Positions 1-6,727 of a stretch of DNA of 11,977 nt are shown here, in pieces. The translations under genes were made by a program, and so were the position numbers. This DNA comes from Candidatus Bathyarchaeota archaeon RBG_13_52_12. GTDB lineage: Archaea; Thermoproteota; Bathyarchaeia; TCS64. The notes below the pieces were generated by a model that was not told the DNA's origin, did not search any database, and saw only the letters and a list, made by a program, of their open reading frames with translations. Position 1 is the first letter of the stretch. Each line of letters begins with the position of its first letter. The stretch lies in NCBI GenBank assembly GCA_001774245.1, contig MEZF01000080.1, positions 28,647 to 40,623 on the forward strand, read 5' to 3'.

Positions 1-638
1 GTGATGAGCTTCAGGTTCGTGTTGTAGCCTTCGCCGTTCCATATGCCCTCCCTCAGCTCGACCCTGTTGCCCTTCGCAGTCGTGAAGCAGGGGTACGATA
101 CTGGATTCAGCTTCCTGTAGCCGTCGGTGGAGTGGTCGCTTTCAGAGATGAAGGTTCCGCGGATAGGATCAAGCAGATACTTTGACACCCTGCTGTCCGC
201 GAATACCTCGTCGACGATGTATGAGTAGCTGTGGCTCTCGTCCTCCGCGTTCGCGTGGACGCCGGCGTCCGGGTACCGCCCACCCCACGTTGTGGCGCAT
301 TCAAGGCTCCCGCCGCCCTGTCCATTCTCGATGAAGACTACCTCGCCCTCGAAGCCGTCGGGGTGCTCCAGGATCCTCTGGACGAGCCCCCTGGCGACGT
401 CCGAGTTCGTGCAGCCCCTGTACTTCCACTGCGCGTTGACCTTCAGGAGGACCACATCGGATCTGCCGATTAGCCCGTCTTCGCCGCCGAGGTCCGCCGC
501 CCTCTGTGTCTTGTAGAACTCTAAGCCGTTGTTTCCCATCAGACTCAGGAGAGTATCCAGCCCCTCATGGTGGTTCCCGGACGCTGACGGGATTGGGCAC
601 TCGGTCACATGGTAAATATCGGATCTATCGATACTCAT
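1..638 (-). CDS. DUF362-like protein, N-terminal part (runs off left edge)
   Basis: I translated the minus strand directly. The frame is open from an ATG at 638 to the window edge, giving 212 complete codons without a stop. The start is supported by a purine-rich GGTGAGAGGAG directly before the ATG. The protein begins MSIDRSDIYHVTECP. A central segment (about residues 60-108) contains VVLLKVNAQWKYRGCTNSD, then RGLVQRILEHPDGF and GEVVFIENGQGGG. This has the shape of the DUF362 family core: a Lys-x-Asn strand end, a helix, then a Val/Ile-rich strand ending in Glu-Asn. DUF362 proteins have no settled biochemical role, and some carry Fe-S domains further on, which cannot be judged here because the C-terminus is missing. 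Codons are rich in third-position C and G, like the iron genes and unlike the 3.4-6.7 kb region. The coding call is firm; the family name rests on motif recall. Confidence 0.82.
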   Translation of the reverse strand, partial: MSIDRSDIYHVTECPIPSASGNHHEGLDTLLSLMGNNGLEFYKTQRAADLGGEDGLIGRSDVVLLKVNAQWKYRGCTNSDVARGLVQRILEHPDGFEGEVVFIENGQGGGSLECATTWGGRYPDAGVHANAEDESHSYSYIVDEVFADSRVSKYLLDPIRGTFISESDHSTDGYRKLNPVSYPCFTTAKGNRVELREGIWNGEGYNTNLKLI

Positions 639-698
639 CTCCTCTCACCTGCTATTGCTATTGTGTTCGTTGAATTCAAGGCTGTCGCGTGCAAGAAG

Positions 699-709
699 CA
701 ATTTATCAA
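699..709 (-). promoter_or_regulatory. Possible TATA box for the DUF362-like gene
   Basis: The minus strand reads TTGATAAATTG. A start site about 26 bp downstream would fall near 678, leaving a leader of about 40 nt that contains the Shine-Dalgarno match before the ATG at 638. The element is AT-rich but not a perfect archaeal box, so this is a weak call. Confidence 0.3.
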
Positions 710-830
710 AGCCGATGTGTACTTGAAGAAACAAGCTAGGTAAACCTCTCCTCTCTTTTTGCGTTAGTATTTATGCCACGAACGCGAGCGAGCAAAATGA
801 CACCGCTTTTTCTTATCAATATTAATCAGT

Positions 831-840
831 TTTTATAAAT
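831..840 (+). promoter_or_regulatory. TATA box, leaderless promoter of the GNAT gene
   Basis: TTTTATAAAT is centred about 26 bp before the ATG at 862. Archaeal transcription starts about 26-27 bp downstream of the TATA centre, so the transcript should begin at or within a base or two of the start codon. No Shine-Dalgarno match precedes that ATG, which agrees with leaderless translation. The 639-861 gap is a divergent promoter region; beyond this box and the weaker one on the other strand, I see only a pyrimidine run near 746-757 that I cannot interpret. Confidence 0.7.
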
Positions 841-861
841 TATGGAAGCATAACTACTCTT

Positions 862-1971
862 ATGAGTAAAGAGATTGAGGTTCGGCTATATCAACCAGGC
901 GAAGAGAAAGACATAGTCGGACTCCTAAGGATAGCTTTTGATACGTATAGAAAATTGAAGAACCCACTCGAATACTGGAAGTGGAAATTTCAGGACACGC
1001 CTCTGGGCTCAACAGTTAAGGTGGCTATGGTTGATAACAGGATCATCGGCGTTGGGCACGGGCTTCTATTCAATGTGAAGATTGGGGAGGGGATTATTCT
1101 CGGTAATAATAATGTTGACTTCACTACGCATCCTGACTATAGGGGCATGGGGGTGTACTCGAGAATCTTTGAGATAGGCCCAAAATTCCGTGAAGAGCAG
1201 GGAGCCGAGTTTAGCTACACGATCTCAAGCAACCCAATTATTATCAATAGAAGAAATGTAAAGGTGGACCATACGGTCTTTCCCAAGATTGTATCTTACA
1301 TGGCTAGGATCCGCGACGTGGAGACGCATCTGAGAAACAGGCCGGTCACGAATACATATCTTAAGAAAAGGCTTACGACGAACCCAAACCTCGTCGGACT
1401 CGGATTCAAGTCCCTAGAAGCGATGAATAAGTTGAGGAAAATCGTAAAAAGCGGTAAGGGCCCACAAAACGACTTCAGCATTGAGGAGGTGCAGAAATTC
1501 GACCCAAGGATCGATGCATTTTGGGGCAGGGTGAAAGACAGTTGCAGCTTCATCTTGGAAAAGGATCACCGATTCCTGAACTGGAGGTACTGTGACCCAA
1601 GGAGCGGCGAATTCCAGATCCTCCAGGCAGCCCATGGGGGAGATGTCCTCGGCTATTTGGTCCTCCAGACGAGCTACGATGGGGGATATGCCGAGAGTAG
1701 GGTCATGGATATGCTCGCCCTGCCCAATAGGTTTGACGTTGCAGCGGCGCTGATGCGGTGGGCCTGTGCTGCTGTCGATGACAGGGGGGTTAATGTGATG
1801 TATTACGAGGTAGTGAGGGGCCACCCCTATCAAAACATTGCTCAGAGGTGTGACTTTGTCAATACTCGCTCAGGGCCATACATTAGGTGTGTATTTCCGG
1901 ATGACACATATAATGTAGTTAGCGAATCGACACCAGATAAAATACAATTTAATTATGGTGATTCACTCTAA
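862..1971 (+). CDS. GNAT-family acetyltransferase with two GNAT-like halves
   Basis: This 369-residue soluble protein should transfer an acyl group from acyl-CoA to an unknown amine. The N-terminal half shows the classic acetyl-CoA loop: FTTHPDYRGMGVYSRI (residues 87-102), with the Arg-Gly-Met-Gly pyrophosphate-binding motif at 94-97. The C-terminal half (about 205-345) looks like a second, degenerate GNAT fold. It carries DHRFLNWRYCDP (235-246), a segment typical of large two-domain GNAT proteins, followed by GGDVLGYLVLQ (259-269), but has no clear second CoA loop. There are no membrane segments or signal peptide. The start codon is fixed by a TATA box 26 bp upstream, implying a leaderless mRNA. 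The gene runs convergently into the MFS gene with only 17 bp between stop codons. The substrate cannot be read from the sequence; sugars, antibiotics, or lipid or peptide amines are all possible for this class. Confidence 0.85.
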   Translation: MSKEIEVRLYQPGEEKDIVGLLRIAFDTYRKLKNPLEYWKWKFQDTPLGSTVKVAMVDNRIIGVGHGLLFNVKIGEGIILGNNNVDFTTHPDYRGMGVYSRIFEIGPKFREEQGAEFSYTISSNPIIINRRNVKVDHTVFPKIVSYMARIRDVETHLRNRPVTNTYLKKRLTTNPNLVGLGFKSLEAMNKLRKIVKSGKGPQNDFSIEEVQKFDPRIDAFWGRVKDSCSFILEKDHRFLNWRYCDPRSGEFQILQAAHGGDVLGYLVLQTSYDGGYAESRVMDMLALPNRFDVAAALMRWACAAVDDRGVNVMYYEVVRGHPYQNIAQRCDFVNTRSGPYIRCVFPDDTYNVVSESTPDKIQFNYGDSL

Positions 1972-1988
1972 TCACCACGCACGTACAT

Positions 1989-3287
1989 CTAGATTGCACT
2001 CATGTCAAACTTGGATAATATCGGGATCGTGAGTAATGCTATGATCGATGCGAGTACAAACCCCGCCGTGTACCCGAAAGTAGCCATCACGAGACCTCCA
2101 GCCATCGAGCCGACTGCCCCTGCTAGCGCTGTCGCTGAAAGGAGTTCCCCTTGAACACTCCCCTTAAGATCATCTGGGGCCTGTGAGATGGCGAAGTTTG
2201 TGATGGGAAGCCAGATCAAGGAGTAGAGGATGTTGAATGCAACAGAGATAATGAGTGGAAGTACGAATACAAAGGGAATTGAGTGGATTAGGAAGAATGG
2301 GAGCGCGGCCCAGCACAGTATCAGGATGCATCTGGCTATTACGATTAGATTGATTGATCTTTTATGGCTCGACTTTATTCGTGGGGCGATCCACGCGAAT
2401 GCGATAGCCGCTGTGACGCCGGTTACTACGTTGATGGCAAGTATCAGGCCGTCGGTGAGCCCGAGATCCTTCATCAGCGGAGTCTGGCCGACGCCGAATA
2501 AACTAATCCCCGTCCAGTGTATGAAGGCGGCTAGGAAGAGGAGCTGGAGTGGAGTCATCCGCCTCATGTTCCAAGGTGGCTTGATTCTTCTCATGTCTAG
2601 ATAGTGGAGGATGGGCCTGGGTGAGAGGAGTTTCTCCGCATCATGGAAGTTTTTGACGGGGAACGGGTGTCTAGCCAAGGTCGTTTCTGGTTCACTTCCC
2701 ATCACCCAGAGGAAGAGGGCCGCAGAGAAGCAGGTCGCTGATGAGATGTAGAAGAGCCAACGCGTCTCAAGGAACGGCGCGGTGATGGTGAAGATCAAGA
2801 GTCCCAGGATGTTGCCTACGCTTGCTACGGAGCTGTACCGAGCTACGCCGACCTGCCAGTCCTCGAGCCTGCAGCACTCCACGGTGTACATCACTGCTAT
2901 TGGGGCCACCCCTGCTGTGATGGCGGATGCCATGGTGTAGATTATGATGATCTGTTGAACAGAGTTCGCCAAGCTTAACATCAGGAAGATCGGGCCCAGG
3001 GCTAAAGTGAAGAACAGTAGGTATCTTTTCCTTATTCCTGAGTAATCGGAAAGTTTTCCCCAAACTATGGAGAATATGAATGTGGCGATTGCTCCTGCGG
3101 CTGTCATTGCTCCGATTTCGGCTATGCTCGCACCCAGTGTTAGGGCTACCAATGTTGCGAGGAGGCCGGGGCTGCCGATTGCCATGTAGAGTGGGATCAC
3201 TGAGATGTGCCAACGAGTTTCAAGTTCACGAGGTTGTCTCTGAGAAACAGCGGATCCCATCTGAATCCTTTTTTCATCGTTGTACAT
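1989..3287 (-). CDS. Major facilitator superfamily permease
   Basis: A membrane transporter with about twelve hydrophobic segments in two blocks, separated by a hydrophilic central loop (around FPVKNFHDAEKLLSPRP). The loop between TM2 and TM3 carries GKLSDYSGIRKR, a good match to MFS motif A (G-x-L-x-D-x-x-G-R-K-R), so membership of the superfamily is clear; the substrate is unknown. The C-terminus ends in a TM segment and LSKFDMSAI. Three in-frame ATGs compete. I chose the one at 3287 because a TATA-like AAATTATTG is centred 26 bp before it, the same geometry as the neighbouring GNAT gene. An upstream ATG at 3341 would add 18 residues with no ribosome site. A downstream ATG at 3260 has a weak AAGGA five bases before it and is a real alternative. 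The gene is divergent from the flavodoxin gene and convergent with the GNAT gene, so it is probably transcribed alone. Confidence 0.88.
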   Translation of the reverse strand: MYNDEKRIQMGSAVSQRQPRELETRWHISVIPLYMAIGSPGLLATLVALTLGASIAEIGAMTAAGAIATFIFSIVWGKLSDYSGIRKRYLLFFTLALGPIFLMLSLANSVQQIIIIYTMASAITAGVAPIAVMYTVECCRLEDWQVGVARYSSVASVGNILGLLIFTITAPFLETRWLFYISSATCFSAALFLWVMGSEPETTLARHPFPVKNFHDAEKLLSPRPILHYLDMRRIKPPWNMRRMTPLQLLFLAAFIHWTGISLFGVGQTPLMKDLGLTDGLILAINVVTGVTAAIAFAWIAPRIKSSHKRSINLIVIARCILILCWAALPFFLIHSIPFVFVLPLIISVAFNILYSLIWLPITNFAISQAPDDLKGSVQGELLSATALAGAVGSMAGGLVMATFGYTAGFVLASIIALLTIPILSKFDMSAI

Positions 3288-3308
3288 AAATCGTACCGCG
3301 CGCGAGAG

Positions 3309-3317
3309 CAATAATTT
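3309..3317 (-). promoter_or_regulatory. Probable TATA box of the MFS gene
   Basis: The minus strand reads AAATTATTG, centred about 26 bp upstream of the ATG at 3287, in an otherwise GC-rich stretch (GCTCTCGCGCGCGG follows it). The spacing implies a leaderless transcript and is the main reason for preferring that start codon. Confidence 0.5.
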
Positions 3318-3461
3318 CTCGAGTGAGAGGAATGAGTCCATTGAAAAACTTGGGGAGGCATCAAAGCTGTGGGCTCAATCAAGTTCTCAGCGTCTTCCAA
3401 TCTCACTGTAAAGATGCTCGTGAGTGTAAATATGAAGGAAGACTCGAGCAGAGGGTAAACA

Positions 3462-3470
3462 CTTTTTTAC
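3462..3470 (+). promoter_or_regulatory. Possible TATA element of the flavodoxin gene
   Basis: CTTTTTTAC is centred about 28 bp before the ATG at 3495. It is T-rich rather than a canonical TTTATATA box, but no better candidate lies in the 207-bp divergent region between the MFS and flavodoxin starts, and no Shine-Dalgarno match precedes the ATG. Confidence 0.35.
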
Positions 3471-3494
3471 AGTTGCGGTTAGCTGATCCTGATA

Positions 3495-4004
3495 ATGCTC
3501 TTGAAACCCCTCATAATCTACTATAGCAAAACAGGTACGACGGCTAAGATAGCAGAGACCGTTCTACCTATAATTAAGGCAGAAAGTAGAAGACTTGGTG
3601 AGCCAAAAGGCTGGAGTGATAGGCTCAAGCTCCAGCGCCATTTTCGAAGGGACAATGAGGCTAGAGAGCCTGACAGGCTCATTGATAAATTCGACCCAAT
3701 AATCTTGATGACGCCCGTCTGGAGAGGGAAACCCACTTTGGCCATGATTGAATTCCTTGAAAAGGTCGATCTTAAAGGTAAACGAGTTGTCTTGGGGCTA
3801 GTTGGAGCGAACGAAACAAACCCCGATGCCCTTGAAAAGCTGCGGCGCAAAGCTATGGAGAGAGGGTGCAACTTCATAGAGACCATTTACCTTAGGGGAG
3901 TGCTTCCAGGTCGTGATTGGACCGACCTCAAGGAAGAGGATTATGTCAGGGAGGCTACAAGACTCGCTGAGAAGGTCTCTGCTGTAAGTGAATTCACGAG
4001 GTAA
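3495..4004 (+). CDS. Flavodoxin-like FMN-binding protein
   Basis: A 169-residue soluble protein with the flavodoxin fold signature. The first strand, PLIIYYSKTGTT (residues 5-16), leads into a Ser/Thr-rich phosphate loop of the (T/S)-x-T-G-x-T type that binds the FMN phosphate. A second strand, PIILMTPVWRGKPTLAMIEFL (68-88), is the usual 'TPVW...P' segment that lines the flavin ring. A third strand, KRVVLGLVGANE (96-107), matches the next core strand. It is likely an electron carrier or a flavodoxin-like quinone or disulfide reductase; the partner is unknown. Between the phosphate loop and TPVW lies a charged stretch (KGWSDRLKLQRHFRRDNEAREPDRL) of the kind seen in archaeal flavodoxin-like proteins that take substrate-specific roles. 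The gene stands alone on its strand between two minus-strand genes, with its stop 57 bp from the end of the converging UbiB gene. Confidence 0.85.
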   Translation: MLLKPLIIYYSKTGTTAKIAETVLPIIKAESRRLGEPKGWSDRLKLQRHFRRDNEAREPDRLIDKFDPIILMTPVWRGKPTLAMIEFLEKVDLKGKRVVLGLVGANETNPDALEKLRRKAMERGCNFIETIYLRGVLPGRDWTDLKEEDYVREATRLAEKVSAVSEFTR

Positions 4005-4061
4005 ATGCTTTGCACCATGTGAAATTGAACACTCGCAGGGAAGACTTAGACGACCCTTCCA

Positions 4062-5687
4062 CTATTTTTTCTTCAATAGGTGAGGTACTAGAATAAGCCC
4101 GACTAAGGACGCAATATAAATCCCGGTTATCGCTAAAAGGTACTCTGTATACAATACATTCTTCATCGAATAAACAATGACGCTCAGGCCAACAAAGATA
4201 GAGGCGAGGACTGTGCCAAGTAGAACCTTGTAGCCTGCTCTATCGATGTTTCTACCAAGCCTATCAATGTCCCTATGTGCCAATCTGAACCTATAAGTAC
4301 CGGTTGAGAGTTTCTTACTTGCTTCACTGAGGTTTTGTGGAATCTCAAAAATCTCCTTTTGAATGTCGGGCAGTTCTAAAATCGTCTTTTTCGCTCGGCT
4401 CAAGACGCTGTCCTTTACTATCTCACCCAGATAGGGGCGGACCTCCACCAGGAAGTTGAACTCGGGGACGAGCTTCGACATTACGTCTCCAAGCATCATG
4501 ATCACCTTGATCATGAGCATCGCAACCATCGGAACCTGGAGATGATACTTCCGCAGAGTAGTTATGACATCCGTGAAGGCGTCCGTGTTGGGCTTACCTG
4601 GGTCAAAATTCTGACTCTCCAACAAGCCAAGGTAAAGATCATCCTTGAAGAAGTCAACCCACCGGTCATTAACCTTCATTCCCAGCTGATCAAAGACTCG
4701 AACAAGCTCGTCCACGTCCGCGTCAACAACGCCGAGCAGCATTCTTAGCAATAGATCCTTTTTCTCGGGGCGAAGGATGCCTACTAGGCCAAAATCCAGG
4801 AAGACTAGATCTCCCTTCGGCGTAACTATAAGATTACCGGGGTGCGGGTCACCGTGGAAGAACCCATCCTTGAAGATTTGCTTCAAATAGGCGTTTAAAC
4901 CGTTGAGGGAGACCTCACGCAGGTTAACACCCATCTTTTTTAGCCCGACCACATAGTCTATCCGAACCCCACGCATGTACTCCATAACCAGTATGCCACT
5001 TCCAGAGTATTCCCAGTGGATCTTAGGCACGCGGATACCCTTTAGAGAACTCATGTTTCGAGCCAATAGATCGGCGTTCTTACCGTCTCGAATGAAATCA
5101 AGCTCCATAGTAATCTGCTTCGAGAAATCCTCGACTACCCCGGGAAAGTTGTATATTCTTAGAGAATAAAACAATAAGTCGACCCTATCCGCCAAGAACC
5201 TGAGTATATCAAGATCGATAGCTACTTGCTCCTTTATCCCGGGGCGTTGCACCTTAAAGACAACGACTGTCCCGTCCTTCAGCTTTCCTTGGTGTGCCTG
5301 GCTGAGGCTGGCCGCTGCGAAGGGACGCTCATTTAGGTAGATGAAGCGGTCCTCAATCGGGCCGGTGTACTTCTCAATAATCGGTTTGATTTTTCCGAAG
5401 GGTACGGGTTCGACTTTATCGACGAGCATCTTCAACTCTTTTATCAATTCGGGTGGCATCAATTCTGTTCGTGTACTCAATATCTGACCAAATTTTACGA
5501 ATACCGGACCCAAATCCTGGATCGCGAGGCGAAAACGCCTGTAGACATCTAGGCTCGCCAAGCCAGGCTCGCGTATATTAAGCCTCTTTCTTATCCGCCT
5601 CGGGATTAAGTCGAGTACCATAATCTCGAAGCCATACATTATCAAAATGGAGGCGATATGCCTATACCTTTTAAACGGCGGAGTCAA
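4062..5687 (-). CDS. UbiB/ABC1/ADCK-family atypical kinase, membrane-anchored
   Basis: A protein-kinase-like fold of the UbiB/COQ8 family, thought to use ATP to support isoprenoid-lipid (quinone) biosynthesis at the membrane; the natural substrate is unsettled, more so in archaea. In the 541-residue product: KFGQ of the family-specific N-terminal KxGQ motif at 65-68; the alanine-rich loop AAASLSQAH at 124-132, in place of a normal glycine loop; the ATP-pocket lysine in VVFKVQRPG (K145); the catalytic loop HGDPHPGN at 278-285; DFG at 298-300. Two C-terminal hydrophobic helices (about 488-510 and 516-538) end in Lys-Lys-Lys and anchor the protein. I chose a TTG start at 5687 because ATTTAAAC is centred 27 bp before it and because residues then begin LTPPFKRYRHIASILIMYGFE, the normal family N-terminus. 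A longer frame reaches an ATG at 5813, but its 42 extra residues look non-coding and overlap the divergent gene. An ATG at 5639 is a shorter alternative. Confidence 0.92.
   Translation of the reverse strand: MTPPFKRYRHIASILIMYGFEIMVLDLIPRRIRKRLNIREPGLASLDVYRRFRLAIQDLGPVFVKFGQILSTRTELMPPELIKELKMLVDKVEPVPFGKIKPIIEKYTGPIEDRFIYLNERPFAAASLSQAHQGKLKDGTVVVFKVQRPGIKEQVAIDLDILRFLADRVDLLFYSLRIYNFPGVVEDFSKQITMELDFIRDGKNADLLARNMSSLKGIRVPKIHWEYSGSGILVMEYMRGVRIDYVVGLKKMGVNLREVSLNGLNAYLKQIFKDGFFHGDPHPGNLIVTPKGDLVFLDFGLVGILRPEKKDLLLRMLLGVVDADVDELVRVFDQLGMKVNDRWVDFFKDDLYLGLLESQNFDPGKPNTDAFTDVITTLRKYHLQVPMVAMLMIKVIMMLGDVMSKLVPEFNFLVEVRPYLGEIVKDSVLSRAKKTILELPDIQKEIFEIPQNLSEASKKLSTGTYRFRLAHRDIDRLGRNIDRAGYKVLLGTVLASIFVGLSVIVYSMKNVLYTEYLLAITGIYIASLVGLILVPHLLKKK
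4065..4070 (+). terminator. U6 tract, possible terminator of the flavodoxin gene
   Basis: A run of six T on the plus strand lies 61 bp after the flavodoxin stop. On the other strand the same bases are the AAA AAA lysine codons at the very end of the UbiB-like gene. Archaeal RNA polymerase terminates at such U-tracts without needing a hairpin, so the run could serve both purposes. Confidence 0.35.
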
Positions 5688-5711
5688 TAATGTTACTTTG
5701 GAACACCAGTG

Positions 5712-5718
5712 TTTAAAT
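5712..5718 (-). promoter_or_regulatory. TATA box of the UbiB-like gene
   Basis: The minus strand reads ATTTAAA, centred about 27 bp before the TTG at 5687, so the transcript should start at or next to that codon. This supports the shortened UbiB start. The 106-bp gap between this start and the divergent gene at 5794 also holds AT-rich plus-strand elements (AAAAATAAT near 5730-5738 and TGAATAAG near 5750-5757) that could drive the other gene; I cannot choose between them. Confidence 0.5.
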
Positions 5719-5793
5719 CGAATGCCTGAAAAAATAATGGCGTGTGCGTATGAATAAGATAGTCCCGAGGACTCATCTTGATTGGTGAAGAAG

Positions 5794-6105
5794 ATGGAAG
5801 TCAAGCTAAACATAGAGTGTGTGGTTAAGATCCTGGAGAAGCATGGGTATAAAATCGAAAACGTAAAAGATGTTGAAACTGGATCCCATATTACAGCAAA
5901 TAAAGAGATTGATTCAAAAAAACTTGGAGCAGTTGAACTTTTCCAAGTCAGATGCGGGCCACCTTATGTTAAATTTGAAGCAAAGGTGGATGACGATGTA
6001 CAGCGGGGCATGGTTGAGGCTTTGAATCAGGGGCTTGATAACTTGGTGAAGGGAGCTAAGAGACTGACCACTAAAGAACCGAAAAATACTTTTTCAACTC
6101 GTTAA
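5794..6105 (+). CDS. Small protein of unknown function (103 residues)
   Basis: I do not recognise this protein. It begins MEVKLNIECVVKILEKHGYK and looks like an alternating helix/strand domain: a helix (about 6-19), strands around 20-45, a strand-like GAVELFQVRCGPPYVKFEAKVDDD, and a helix QRGMVEALNQGLDNLVKGAKRL, ending in a polar tail. The single-domain, soluble, charged make-up would suit a small binding or adaptor protein, but no motif fixes a role. The ATG at 5794 is preferred because GGTGA, complementary to the archaeal 16S tail, sits five bases before it. In-frame TTG (5782) and GTG (5785) codons upstream would add only four or three residues and would include that site. It is divergent from the UbiB gene and followed in the same direction, after 94 bp, by the beta-rich protein. 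Codons are more AT-rich than in the iron genes. Confidence 0.75.
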   Translation: MEVKLNIECVVKILEKHGYKIENVKDVETGSHITANKEIDSKKLGAVELFQVRCGPPYVKFEAKVDDDVQRGMVEALNQGLDNLVKGAKRLTTKEPKNTFSTR

Positions 6106-6199
6106 TCTACTGAATAACGCGTTTTGTGCACCTCGGGAAGGGAGTGCGCACCACTAAAGGACTCAGTTAAAAGCCAGGTCGCTAATATATTATTCACAT

Positions 6200-6715
6200 T
6201 TGGTTCAAGACATAGAAATCACGCCCCAAAATCCGAAACCAGGGGATCAGATCAACATAAAAATCAAGGGGACATGTGATGAAAGGGTTCCGGTTGAGCT
6301 CAACTACGAACAAACGGTACCAATAGTGGGCAACACGTTCAATGTGCAGTTCCATAAAGTCCAAGTTCCATGGCCGAAAAACAGACTTGTCGTCGAGGCA
6401 GAAACTGTCTCGACCATGAAGGTTGCCGCTAAATTCCTGTTCTGGATCTCCAAGAATATTGAAGTCGCGAAGGGTGTAGCTCAATACACGCTGAAAGATG
6501 TCCCGAGGGGAACCTACAGCGTCAAACTGAATGGAACAGTTCCACAAGGAACATCAAATGTAACAATCAAGATAACTGCAATCTCGGAGCTCCAGTTAGA
6601 TGAGGCAGGAAACTGCGTGTACACCTTCCACCCCAACCCGGAACATGAGGGAAACCTGGCAGTTAAATGCAATCAAATAGAAAAGCGCATAGAGATCAAA
6701 CACCCGGAACAATAG
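6200..6715 (+). CDS. Beta-rich, Ig-like protein without signal peptide (171 residues)
   Basis: A protein of unknown function dominated by beta strands. It starts VQDIEITPQNPKPGDQINIKI, the typical opening of an immunoglobulin-like or CARDB-like sandwich: 'I-x-P-x-x-P-x-x-G-D-x-I-x-I'. Repeated strand-turn units follow (FNVQFHKVQVPWP, RLVVEAET, VPRGTYSVKLNGTVP, SNVTIKI), consistent with one large or two small sandwiches (about 1-70 and 90-171). Such domains usually sit in exported archaeal proteins, yet there is no N-terminal hydrophobic segment and no membrane anchor; two cysteines (about residues 26 and 138) and a third near the end are present. The start is a TTG at 6200; no ATG or GTG occurs in frame upstream before a stop at 6155, and TTAAAA about 30 bp before could be the TATA element. 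Convergent with the next gene, 12 bp between stops. It could be an intracellular ligand-binding sandwich or a partner of an exported complex. Confidence 0.72.
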   Translation: MVQDIEITPQNPKPGDQINIKIKGTCDERVPVELNYEQTVPIVGNTFNVQFHKVQVPWPKNRLVVEAETVSTMKVAAKFLFWISKNIEVAKGVAQYTLKDVPRGTYSVKLNGTVPQGTSNVTIKITAISELQLDEAGNCVYTFHPNPEHEGNLAVKCNQIEKRIEIKHPEQ

Positions 6716-6727
6716 ACTAGTGCGAAA

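Noticed and set aside
231..516. Plus-strand open frames of 74-80 codons
   Set aside because: They are antisense to the DUF362-like gene, whose high third-position GC keeps opposite frames open; their products are proline- and arginine-rich without any recognisable pattern.
609..740. A 43-codon plus-strand frame from ATG 609 to TAA 738-740, with a protein-like end (VEFKAVACKKQFIKADVYLKKQAR)
   Set aside because: It overlaps the well-supported start and ribosome site of the DUF362-like gene on the other strand, has no promoter or ribosome site of its own, and this length is expected by chance.
6121..6156. GTGCAC/GTGCGCAC near-repeat between the 103-residue protein and the beta-rich protein
   Set aside because: The arms do not pair cleanly beyond four bases and no U-tract follows; not enough to call a terminator or operator.
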